The position numbers and the translations under genes are program-made. Shown here piece by piece: positions 1 to 17,800 of a stretch of DNA of 64,000 nucleotides (position 1 is its first letter; every line of letters starts with the position of its first letter). Source of the DNA: Latrodectus hesperus (lineage: Eukaryota > Arthropoda > Arachnida > Araneae > Theridiidae); contig CM075851.1 of NCBI GenBank assembly GCA_037975125.1, positions 75,061,487-75,125,486 of the forward strand. The letters run 5' to 3'. The notes under the pieces were generated by a model. The model was not told the origin of the DNA. It searched no databases and saw only the letters and a program-made list of their open reading frames with translations.

Positions 1-4858
<4,858 letters not shown>

Positions 4859-4859
4859 G

Positions 4860-4868
4860 TATATATAT

Positions 4869-4906
<38 letters not shown>
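4860..4906. repeat. Short (AT)n microsatellite with one phase slip
   Basis: Two AT dinucleotide blocks are joined by an 'AA' phase slip near 4879-4880. It lies about 180 bp from the tail end of the LINE fragment. Confidence 0.95.
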
Positions 4907-4911
<5 letters not shown>

Positions 4912-5110
4912 TAATTGTGTAATATATTTGAGCTAGATTTGAGTTTTTCTGTTGCTGATCCGGCGCTACAAGAATGTTGGAATAGAAATGACATACTTCT
5001 TCATAAATAAATACAATGAAGTATTTTTTGATATTCTTTTTACTCTAAAATTGTTGAATGATTCATGGGAATATAATTTTGCTCTCTATTGTTATTGTTA
5101 TTTATCTCAT

Positions 5111-5133
5111 GTTGTCTAGCCTAGCTAGACAAC
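5111..5133. repeat. Second small hairpin sharing the core of the larger one
   Basis: 10-bp arms (5111-5120 and 5124-5133) surround the same CTA spacer and repeat the inner GTTGTCTAGC core of the 5140-5192 hairpin. The LINE 3' UTR therefore has two tandem, sequence-related stem-loops. Confidence 0.8.
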
Positions 5134-5139
5134 CTGAAC

Positions 5140-5192
5140 TTTGGTTTTATGGGGGTTGTCTAGCCTAGCTAGACAACCCCCATAAAACCAAA
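5140..5192 (-). repeat. Perfect 25-bp hairpin spanning the LINE stop codon and 3' UTR
   Basis: Arms 5140-5164 and 5168-5192 are perfect reverse complements separated by a 3-nt spacer (CTA). On the LINE sense (minus) strand one arm holds the last codons and the TAG stop, and the other lies in the 3' UTR. Many LINE reverse transcriptases recognise a 3' stem-loop in their RNA, so a structural role is plausible, but that is inference. Confidence 0.85.
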
Positions 5193-5610
5193 AGTATCTA
5201 AAATGGCTGAAAAAGATGTTGGGTCCTGAAGGACATAGTCTTTCTTTAAATTTAGGCATTTTTAGATATGTCCAGGGGAGGCCATATCGACGGAACACCA
5301 AGGACAGTCTGGAAATGCCCTTTGTCCCTGTTGAAACGGGATTCGTCTCGTGTGCCCACTCAGATAGCGGGAAAAGGCAGTTTGATAAGATATTGGTCTA
5401 AAATTGAAGGTCTTATCCGGACTTTTAGCAAAGTATCATGGATGGTTGGGAGGGATTTTCATAAGCTTATTGAATTTAGTTTTTCTCAGGGAATAAATCT
5501 CACTAGATGTGAGCTCTGCTCCTAAGTTTACTCCCTCCTCTGACGCCGATCTGGCCAAGAAATCCGCTCTTTCATTCCCTCTACTCCTAAGTGTGAAGGG
5601 ATCGTTTTTA

Positions 5611-6020
5611 AGCTTTCTATTATAATCTAACATTTGAAAAAAATGTAATGACAAATCTTGATTTAATATTTAAATCTTTTTCTTCAAACGAAAATACAGA
5701 CGACTGATTTCGAAAAAAAATCAAGAAAATATTGTCAAGAATACTAAAATTTTTGGTTTACTAGTACTCAAAAAATGAATGAGAAATACCATTTATTCAA
5801 AAATAGTGGCAGTAGATAGCATAAAGGCAAATAAATTAATATAATATTTGGAAACGTGAAATGATATTTGGAATCATATTAGTACGAGAACAAACTTAGA
5901 GAATTCCTTGAATTGAAATTAAAATCATATGAAAATGAAATATAATTTTACAAAAATATTTAGTGAATGAAAAAGCCTTAATTGCCTCTTAAAGAATTTT
6001 ACATAAAGTACCCCGATATA
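5611..6020. other. Spacer between LINE fragment and hAT relic
   Basis: A/T-rich sequence with no recognised coding or repeat features. It may contain the unrecognised 5' end of the hAT relic that follows. Confidence 0.45.
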
Positions 6021-6850
6021 AGAAAAGCCTGACACTATTGGTGAAGAACTTATTTTGCCAGCGGCGATTCAGATTATCAAAATTATTTTTTAGATAATTT
6101 TGCAAAACTATGTAGTCTATACCTTTTCTAATTAATAATTTTGCTTAGTGAGCTGTAGATGTATTGTGTCAGCTTTTCTCGAAGTTGCAGGACAATTTAT
6201 TTACAATACAGTTTGATGAGGCAACAGGTTGTAATAAAGATGCTCATTTCATTGGCTGTGTTCAATTTTTTGATGATATACCAGTAGTATAACATCTAAT
6301 TTTTAACAAATGATTTGAACTTAAATCAACAACACTCGCATTATTTGCTATCCTAATTAATATTATGAACATAACAAAAAAACATAGAATGGAAAAACTG
6401 CATCGGGATATCCACTGATGGCTCTCGTTTCAATGTCCGGAAGAGCACTTATAAAGCAAATATCACCACAGTGGATTTGGACATTTTGTATGATCCACAT
6501 AGAAGCTGTTGCTTCCAAAGAATTGATTCCTGGTCTGAATATTGTGTGAACTACGGTAGTAACCACAGTAATTTATATAAAATTGAGATCTCTAAACTTG
6601 TTAAAAAAATGAATGCCGTACATTCGGTGTTACAATTTTAATGTAAGACAAGATGATTATCTCGTTGGAAGTTTTTGTCACATGTTTATGCATTAAGAGA
6701 AGAAATCGCTATTTTCCTAGAAAAAACAAACTGGAAACCAAAAAATTGTCACGACGGCTTATTTGAGAGGAAATTAGGCTACTTGATATACTTATTCAAG
6801 AAATTAAATAATTTGAATCTTCCAAGGATCAAATACGCATGTATTTGATA
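6021..6850 (+). pseudogene. Decayed hAT transposase, ZBED5/SCAND3-like (N-terminal and middle parts)
   Basis: Three plus-strand segments resemble the hAT-derived ZBED5-type proteins in the correct order. First is EKPDTIGEELILPAAIQ (from about 6021). Second is an open stretch at 6185-6292 with TIQFDEATG, matching the 'QLDEST' region that holds an acidic catalytic residue of hAT transposases. Third is a long frame from about 6403 to 6850 beginning ISTDGS and including LSRWKFLSHVYALREEI, the conserved 'RWLSRGK.L.RLYELR.E' region. The third segment contains in-frame TAA and TGA stops near 6640-6660 and ends in a TGA near 6850. Frames differ between segments, so indels are present. The element cannot make a protein. 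It continues at 8303-8520 beyond a nested Tc1-like insertion. Family assignment rests on remembered motif order, not on a search. Confidence 0.8.
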
Positions 6851-6978
6851 TGAGCTATAAAAATAATGCAATTTGTTAAAAAATAGGATTGGGGAGTTGA
6901 ATTTTAAAGTTGAAAAACCCAACTATGTTTGCAAATGTAGTTGATTGTGTTACAACTTACAAAGCTGAAATATATATA

Positions 6979-8295
<1,317 letters not shown>

Positions 8296-8302
8296 TTGCT
8301 GA

Positions 8303-8520
8303 AGACAAATTAATAGCAAGTTACGGGTGGTTAGGGATCCATTTCTTATTACTGACGAAGGACTCTCAATGGTCAAGGAAGAAACATTGAGGGACTTCAA
8401 GACAAGATTTTCTGATTTTTGGGTTGGAGTAGACGATGAGTTTTCATGACTAAAAAAATGACATTTCGTATTCTGCTACAATTTTCAATGGAGGGCACGG
8501 TGAGCAGGTTGAAAATCACT
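8303..8520 (+). pseudogene. Decayed hAT transposase, ZBED5-like (C-terminal part, beyond the nested Tc1 element)
   Basis: From about 8311 one frame reads VVRDPFLITDEGLSMVKEE and then TRFSDFWVGVDDEF. This resembles the 'W.+.PF....E.L......E......FW..+..EYP' region before the hAT dimerisation domain. A stop follows at about 8447, and the remainder to about 8520 is only loosely similar to the dimerisation region. With the segment at 6021-6850 it forms one old hAT copy split by the Tc1-like element and a (TA)n tract. No terminal repeats were recognised. Confidence 0.7.
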
Positions 8521-8780
8521 GGTATAATTTGATAAATTTTGAAGAATAGAATTTTTTAAGGCTCCTATATTATCATTCATTTTAAATTATACTTTTTTAC
8601 TTTAATTAAGGCTCAGTTAATGTTCACCAATTCAAAACTACCACTGCCAAATAAAATTTTACTTTCAAATAAATTTTTATTTCACAACAGCAATTTACTT
8701 TTCTTGTTCCGCAGTGAAATGATTTTTTATTACATATATTGTTTCCACAAATACAGCATACCACGTTTTTTATAAATTAT

Positions 8781-8857
8781 AAATTTATTTCTTTCAATGC
8801 GTTATTTTTTGGCGTATTATATAACGCATTGAAATTTATTTCTTTCAATGCGTTATA
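8781..8857. repeat. 25-bp direct repeat with an inverted copy between (hairpin)
   Basis: A 25-nt unit ending TTTCAATGCGTTAT occurs at 8781-8805 and again at 8832-8856, a period of 51. The inverse of its last 14 nt (ATAACGCATTGAAA) lies between them at 8821-8834. Either direct copy can therefore pair with the central inverted copy. This could be the end of an unrecognised inverted-repeat element. Confidence 0.85.
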
Positions 8858-11800
8858 TTTATATATATATATACATATTTATATATATGTATATATATTG
8901 AAGTAAAACACAATTTTCATTGAAAATAGAAGAATAATTTTACTAATTCTAAAGCATCTATTTAAGTAACAATTTACTCATGAAAATATTGAAATAGACA
9001 ATAAGTGCAGATAACACAGAACTTTAGTTTCACAAAATACAAGAGACTAATATAATTGGAGTTAAATAATTTTATCTTATATTTTCATGATTCATATTTC
9101 TTAAGAATAATCTCCTTTTTATAACAAATATTCCTTTTAAACCATCAATCTTACTAAATCAGTCTAAGAGTTTTGTCCTTACGTAACTCAAGGGGTTGTT
9201 AAAATAAATTTTAGAACAGAAATTAAAATTTAAATTTTCCACTATACAAATCTATTATTTGAAGATTTTAATACTTTCACTGCTACTTTGACCGTACGAT
9301 TTATAGTTAATAATAAAGTGCATTTGCTGCAATAACTGAATATGATTGTAGAAAGCATTTCAAGAGGAATTGTAAAAGCATTTTTTTTGGCTGAGAATTT
9401 ATAAAACCAGTATTTATCATAAATAACGCATCAATCAAGGTATTATGATTTATTATTTATTTTTATAAAGAGAAAAAACTTTTTTGCTCTTGACAAAAAA
9501 CTTCTGAGTAAAACTTTTGTTAGGAAATTTAGATTTGCATAATTTCTGCGGATAAGATAACAGCTTAGAGGAAAAGAGCCTTTTTAAAGTGTTCTATGAA
9601 TAAGTGCTACAATTATTCATATGGAAATGAGTATAGTTTTCAAATGGAAACTAATATGGCTTCAGATGAGTTATTCTTTACCTTATCATTATCATTAAAA
9701 TGTTTCATTTGAAGTATAAAGCTAAAATAATGAAATTATTTAAAATATATTATCTGCTGAATTTGATTCAATGGATAATATATCATAAAACATTTTCATG
9801 AATATTATATAATGCCAAAAATGTTTTTAGTGTTTTTTTGCAGAAAAGAAAAATTAAAATACATATATTTAACACTTCAACGTTTTCCTGAAATAGTCAT
9901 AAAAGCTAAGAAGATTCTTGAAGCAATCAAATCCGTTTATATTTCCTTTTATACTTAGTGGTGAAATAAATTAATGAATTCCATCTGTCCATCTATTCTT
10001 TTAAGGCTTTTCTTGATAAAAATTAAATCAGATTATTTTTTTAATTATTTTTTATGAGTTTTTGTGCTTTTCAATCCCAACAGAAATATATAAATAGGGA
10101 ATAATGAAACTTTGCATTTAATATTAAGCTTCTCACCTAATTATAAAGTAAAAGAATTATGAACTACTTTTATTTAATTTGAAAATACATTTCATTAATA
10201 CATAACTTTTAATTTAATTTAATTTAATTTAATGTTTTCCAATATAATAAATAACATAATTTGCTTTAAGCAATGTTTTAATTGATACGCAAAGTTGTTG
10301 ATATAAATGTTATCCTTTAATAATTTTTTTATTTGTAAACTATCATGGAATTAATAGAATACAATAAACTTCAATTTACTCTTAATTACTAAGCAATTAA
10401 TTTATTTTCTCTTTTATATATTTCTGTATTGAATGAAAAATGTATTTCATAAAAAATCTTTAACATAAGATTTGAGAAACACAGTATATAAATCTAAATA
10501 ATATATATTTATAAAGATATATGAATATAGGTAGATATAGGAGAATTTTAATTAGATATTTATGATAAATAATATTCAATATTTTGAAAAAATAAGCATG
10601 AACTCATAATTTAAATATAATATTTTTCTACATTCAAACTAAACTTTAAGGAAGGTTAAAGAAAGACGTAATTATGAACAGTTTTAATAATAAATATATT
10701 TCGACGAGGGTGTAGTTAAAAATGAAAACTACATCAAGTTGAAGTTCAATTTAAATATGAATGTTTTAATCACATAATTAAATACATAAAATTATTAAAA
10801 CATTTCAAAATAACATAAAGTTTTTCTTAAAACCTTTCTTAAAACCACAAAAAGAAGTTTTATACATTAATTAGCTGAAAGCAAATTAAATAGGGTGTAC
10901 AATGCTTGAAAGTTGTCTGTATAAAATTATTGAATATTGAAATTATAATTATTTTTATAAGCGTTCACATGCCTTTCAAAGCAAAGATATATTAAGAAAT
11001 GAGGAAACTAAATTTCTCAGAAAAGAAAAAAGTCATTTTTTCAAAAATATTTAAAATGCCTTTATTGTTTAAAAAATTACACAGTGGAATGTAGAAAGAT
11101 AGGGGAAATAAACTTCTTAGTATTTTTCTTTATTCCACAATGGTAATGCACAGTTGACTATTTTAGAAAGAAGATAAGAAGTACACATATCTTTTTTGAA
11201 GCAAAATATGCTATGAGGAAATATTGCATTGTCTGAATTAACTGGATAATAGGATACGCAACTTTTCAAGGGAAATCAATCACCATTAATTATGTTATGG
11301 ATTAAATGCAAAGACAGTAATCAAACTTTTAAAATATTATAAATAGTAAAAATATTAAGTTAACCATGGATAAAAAACCTCATATAAGTTTTACGCTGTC
11401 TTGTGCAATCGCTCTTTCTTCGGAATTCATCGGGATGAAATTGTGTGTGTGTGTGGGGGGGGAAACATCACACGACTTTTAATTATATATGTAAGAATAT
11501 CAAATTTTGGGACTTACAATAATGCAGAAGCAATAACTAGCCAGAATATAGCCTGATGCTATTAATTATTTTAGGGTAGCCACTGGATTTTAATAATGGT
11601 ACTTATGAAAAATTCTGAAGAATTTCATTCGTAATCGACTAGTTAACTCTATATTATGTACACAATATTAGACTTCTGTGTTTTAATTTATTTTAACTTT
11701 TATTTCAAAATTCAGAGTTGCATGAAATTAAAAACAATTATTAATAAAATCATAATGGTAAACTGTAATTAAACTATATTTCAAACATAACTATAATGTT

Positions 11801-14800
11801 CACATCTTTCTTAAAAGCTAAATATTTGTAGATAAGCAACTATATAAATGGAATGTTGTATCATAGCTGAAAAAGTGTAACTCATCTATATACACAGACT
11901 TTAATTAGTTAATTAAATTCTGTTGTTGAATAAGAAATGAATAAAATTTTATGATCTCGCATATTTCAAGAAACTTTTAATTTTTAGTATTTCTTCATTT
12001 TTAATTGATTTCTATTAAATTATTTAAATTTATAAGTATAAATATTTTTCTAAACATTCAATAATCAGATTATATGCAGATGTAATTTTACACATTTAAT
12101 TTTCTGTAAAAGTAAAACTATTGTAAAAAAAAATTCAGCTCTTATTTTAAAAAGAGGAATCGATTAATCCATTGAATTAATTACATTTTTGAAGTGACAT
12201 AATTTAATTAGCACTGACACGATTGGGTAATGAATTTTACCGCTTATATTTTATCATTTAACACATTCTTAAAACAAGAGCATATTAAAATTTAATTACT
12301 TTCTATGTGTTAACATAACTAATAATCATATGGTATCAAACATTACAGTAATATTTTATGTTAAATATTTTAATTATAATTTTTAGTAAAAATAGCTATG
12401 TAATGTTTTCTGAATAATGTTTTGCTTGATAATAATTAAAAACTCTTTAGTTATCTTGTTTAAAATAATTATTTTAATGAATTGTATACAAAAATATTTA
12501 ATTACATTTAAACAGATTTCAATATACACATTTCATTAAAACATTGTAATACATATGATACTAATAAAATGACAAAGAACACTATAATGTTGGAGATAAC
12601 CTTATAATATTGCAATTTTAATTATGTTAGATTGCAAATTAAAATTCTTTCTGGTAATTTATAGATTATACTTCATCGAGATTTAATAGATCTGTATCCC
12701 ATTATTCTTATTAAGATAATTTTATAAGTACTAATTACTTTTTCTACCTAAAAATTTATTAATGTAAAACAAAATTGATGCTCATAAATAATAAAATAAA
12801 GTATAATTAACAATAATAAAAACAATACAAAGTCAAAATAAAATATGAAAAAATTGAGCAAGGAATTTTCCTTAAAAATATTTTTTTTTACTTACTTGAA
12901 ACATCTGTTTTTCATCATTAATTACCAGAGTTAAGTTGTAATTTAAAGTACAAATTTAACCACCAATAAAAACTAATTTTAGTTGTGTTACTATAAATTA
13001 ATTATATTATGTGCTTAATCAGTCTTCATTTTTTTCTTGAAAATTATTTTACATTTAATAGAGCAATTTACTGGTTTCTATGCCATTAAATTATTTATTT
13101 TAAATGTCGTTGCTTTTCAAGTCATCAATGACATCATCTAATTATGAAATCTGTCAATATAATTGTTTACAAAAAGCATTTTATGGTGTAGTAATTATAT
13201 CTAAAAGATATAGCGTCAGATGTATAAAAATAAGCAAAATCATAACAAAATTTATGAAATTGCAGTATATTATTTCCATTAAAAATAAAAAGGAAATAAA
13301 AAATGTAGCAATCTATTTTATGTAAATGCAACATCATTGGTCTTAGGGAAAATCTTATTAAATAATTAAAAATTACGAAAAATATTGCGTCAGTGTAAAT
13401 GCCATATTAAGCAAAAGGGGATTTTTACCATATGATCTTTACAGCCCAAAATATAAATCTATAGAATAATGTAAGGCTATCAATCTAAAAAAAACCCTGT
13501 AAAATCAATGCGTAACTCATACATGAGCTATATTTGGGAAATAAAGAAATATTTGCCTTCTCGCGAATGTATGTGTATTTACTTACGAAAACAAATTCAG
13601 TACTGATACCAAGTGTAAAAAGAATAGCATAACAATGATATTGTAAATAGAATGAAAATCAATTTACTTTAATTACCAGAAATTATATATCATGTTAAGC
13701 CTACAAAGAAAGATTTTTCATCTATAAGTATTAGATAGGTACAGCAAATTCTGAGATAAAAACATATTATAAATAATCACACATGCTAAACCATTATATA
13801 TGTATCTCATATGGTATTTTAATTGCAGTGACTTTAAAACTTATTTTTAATGATGATATTTTCACAGTTTCAAGTATTTCGCTTTACACATAATTTGAAA
13901 AATATAACAGAAATTTTGTAATCTGAGATCAAACGCCACAATGGTAAAAGTACTTCATTGGTAAAGATTTAACTTTTAAGAGTATAAATGATATAAGATT
14001 TTTACTAGAAATTTTGGTATTTCAAGTCAAATCTAATTTTAAATTAAGATTTTTTCAATAACAATGTAAATTTCATTTTGTATATAAATTTTTGTGTACC
14101 TCATTATAAATGCCTCAATGTAAATTAATTTTCCTTTTAAAAATGTTTAAAAATTAATCTTTATACTTTCGAAATTTAAATTGCATTGCATGTAGAAATT
14201 TGGCCATTAATAAAAATGCATTGTTTTAAATATCAAACCTTTCCATTCACACATATAATGTATTAATGTTTCATAAAATTCATAACATTTCCCGTGAAAT
14301 GAGGAAATGATTATTTAATTATAAGTATCCCCTTTCTTAGATTAAATCGAATTTTGCAACGAATAGATATTGGAAGCTATTAAACAAATACTGTGAGCGA
14401 GAATATTTGCTTTGATTGTCTCTCTTGATATATAATTATATAATTTAACTGGATAAATTAGAAAATTGATTACGAACCTTCAATGCATGATTCTGGAAGT
14501 GTTCATTTGGATTTATCAATTATATAAAATTAGGTACTAATTAATATGTTTTTGCTACTGATTTTCCTCTAGTCTGACCGAATTTTTCCGTAATAAGCTT
14601 TATTAATAAATGCATATAAGATTTTATAAAGAAATTCTGTACGTAGTCTAAAACTTATAATCCATAACTTCATTTAAAATGTGATAGATCTCATGTAATT
14701 TATTTCTAAATAATTTAAGTAATAATTAACTTCCAAATATTTTAAGATTCATTTCTCAGAGGTGTTTTAAAAATTGTTTTAACATTCGTATAATTATAAA

Positions 14801-17800
14801 GTATTAAACAAGATTGTTATTTTGATCTTATTATAGTTAATTATAGTTACTCTGGTTATTAAATGTTGTCTATGTTATTTGTAGAACACATATTTGTGTA
14901 AGAAGTATTTATATTTTGTACCGGCGTTTATGCCATAATCTGATTTAAATTCAATAGATCATTTTTTTAAATTTTTCAATTCATTTAATTTTAATAAGTA
15001 ATGTATCTCTCATTTAAAAAAAACTGAGAAAACATGAAATACTAACTAATAGTGAAAAGTAATGAATATTTCATTTCAAATATGAAGATTTGCAAAAATC
15101 AATAGCTCTTAAAATGATTGAACGCATCTAAAAATTTGAAAATTTCAAACATATTAGGAATGTTTAGGTTTCATAGAAAAAGTTGTTCAATTAACTTCCT
15201 ATATATTTTCAGTAACTTATATACATCGTTATAATGCAAGCTGTATTAGCATAAAATATAAAATAAAAATGCCAATTTAGTTATAATCTTAACTCTGCCC
15301 GAATGCATTTGCTAGCTGAAATTATCACACAAAAATCATTTATTGCCTTAAGTGATTTTATTGCATTAAGTGATATTCACGCAAGTGAATTTAACTATCA
15401 TAATCTCTCCTATACGTGAATTATTAGAACCAAAAATATTTTAGATATAATTAAATCAGCAAAATTAAAGACCAGAAACATAATATAATATTTCGTATGA
15501 ACCTTGTCGATTTAAAAAATGCTTAAGTGTTATTGATATTAAGTAAAGTAATGAAATAAAAGAAGTGCTTATGTGTTAGTAATTTTAGAATACTTCCTAT
15601 CAAACCCTAGTAACTTATTCAATTTTTTATTTAATACATTAACATTTAATCTATTTATTTTCCAAATAATATTTTTATTCATCGTTTAACTTAAGTTCAT
15701 AATTTTTTTAAATGTTTCTATTCATGTAGTATGACTTTAAACTTAGTCGTTCTGCTCTTTAATAGATTGGGATCAAGGAAAATATAAATATGTTTTATAT
15801 TTCTGACAAATGAGCAACACTAATTTTTTATCTCAGAATTCCGAGCTAACACATATAAATAAGCTAGCATGAGTTATTGATGACATTTCTCAAATCAGGT
15901 GGGGATGTTACTTCTGATTTAAAATCTGTCTAAAATTATAAATTTGATTGATCAGTTTTCGCTTGCAAAAAAATTATATTAAAGTGACCACATCACAAAT
16001 TCAACCTCGGGCTCATTATTTCAGAAAATTATTTTTTAAAATGATATACAGTAAATTCCTTTCTAGGCACCAATATTTTATTATTTTAAAAAAGTTACAT
16101 GCTATGGAAATTTTCAGATTCTATAGATATCTTAATATTTAGAAATGGAAAAAACTCTTAAATTGTATGTAAATAAGTATGAAAATCATCTTTGCTAAAA
16201 TTGTGAATGAAATATGAACCAAAGTAATTATCTCAAGTATAAAAAGTTATAAGGATATTTTTTAATCCGATAGTGTATAAAGGTTTGCAGTTTAGGTTAA
16301 TTTATGTGATTAACTGAATTATTTTTATAATTTTTGTAATTTTCAAATGAAATACTTACTTACATGATATCTACAATATGAATGTTGATAAAAGTCTGTA
16401 ATAACCTTAATAAAATTCTATGTAAATATACCTTCGTAATTTTTTTCAGTAAGTTTAGCTATATAAATTTTGGCTGTTTTATGTAATTTCTAATAACATC
16501 TGAAAAAATTTGTTTTGTGTTTATTATTCAAATAAAATAACCATTTTCTAATTTCTGCAATGGATAATATCTTATAGACGTATACAAAATGTTTTTTACA
16601 GATAAATAATTTCAAAGATAAAATATAAATATTCTTTATTAAATATTAAGTATTATAATCGTATTAAATAATTCATTTTAAAATAGTTTTTTTTAAATAT
16701 TTACATTTTCTAACTAAAAATATTTACTTTGTTATTGCAGTATTATAATAATATCTTATTATTTTATTTAAAAATAAAAACATTGCAAGGTAATTAATTG
16801 ATTATTTGTTAAATTAATTTAAGGAAAAGTTCAATTTTAAAGTTTTAACAATCTCATTAGACGTATTATTATTATTATTTTGAGACACATAATGGTTGAT
16901 ATACATAATTTTTGAACTGTGCTGTTTAAAATATTAGTAAATATAATACTATAATAGTAGCATAAATATATGCATGCCATTCAGATAAAAAAATGTCAAT
17001 ATTTTAAAAATTCCAAATGCAAAATTTTTGATAGTAATAATTAAGCATTTAAAATCCTAATTTCAATAAATATCTCCATCCTTCATTGTGTACTGTTTCT
17101 TTTCAATGGGTATTTTACATAGATTTGCTTCTAATGTAAAATTGTATGAATTTTTTTTGGTTGTATACATTAAAGAATGCTCTACGAATTTAGTCAAGTT
17201 ATTATGAAATAATTACAGTACAGAAATAATATATTCTTGAAGTCTTTCTTAAAATAAGAACATTTAAATACACAAGATAAGCATCTAAGGATTTTGTCAG
17301 TTAACACAGTTTTAATCAAACAAATATATTCTAACTATTTTAAAATGTCTGATGGAAATAGTCTTAAGTCATGTACAAAGAGAAAGATAAATGAAGTTTA
17401 TCAAAGTCAGTTCCTAGATATATGTAAAATATTATTAATATTCCTTACACTGCTTTTACACAAAAGATTAAGCGTGTGAAAGCATCTCCGGTCGCAACCA
17501 TTAAGTTAAAAATTCGACATCCACGTGTTTTAAACATTAACACCATAGAAGTTTTAAAAATGCTTATATCTTTATCAAAGATTTTAAAAAATGTAAAGAG
17601 CATTACATAAAATTCAACAAAGTAAATTTTTTGATTGTGATTCATTTTCATTTAAAATTGCGTATTACTGAACAAAACAGCCATAAAATGTGTTGAAATA
17701 AATTAGTATTTCCTTTTTACACATATTTCATTAAATATATAAAAAAGCATGAATTGTAACCGTAATTATCATTTTTTTTGAGTTATAAATCAAAAATTCA

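Larger units (their letters stand above)
5086..5610 (-). pseudogene. 5'-truncated LINE (non-LTR retrotransposon): RNase H / C-terminal ORF2 remnant and 3' end
   Basis: Read on the minus strand, this is the end of a LINE ORF2. It starts with the tail of an RNase H domain (motif RGNERADFLARSA, about 5555-5600). It continues through the C-terminal region typical of RNase H-bearing LINEs (motif TAFSRYLSGHTRR near 5350-5390, then a Cys-rich FPDCPWC segment followed by SPGHI). One frame runs the whole way, broken by a TGA at 5436-5438, where family members usually have Trp, and a TAA at 5262-5264. The terminal stop is TAG at 5169-5171. Downstream lie two short hairpins and a TAACAA-type tail (about 5086-5106 on the plus strand). 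The endonuclease, reverse transcriptase and most of RNase H are missing, so this is a dead 5'-truncated copy. I could not find a convincing target-site duplication. The clade is uncertain, within the RNase H-containing LINE groups. Confidence 0.82.

Noticed and set aside
5216..5525. Plus-strand ORFs over the LINE fragment
   Set aside because: The minus strand reads the LINE C-terminal motifs in one frame. The plus-strand ORFs have no recognisable motif.
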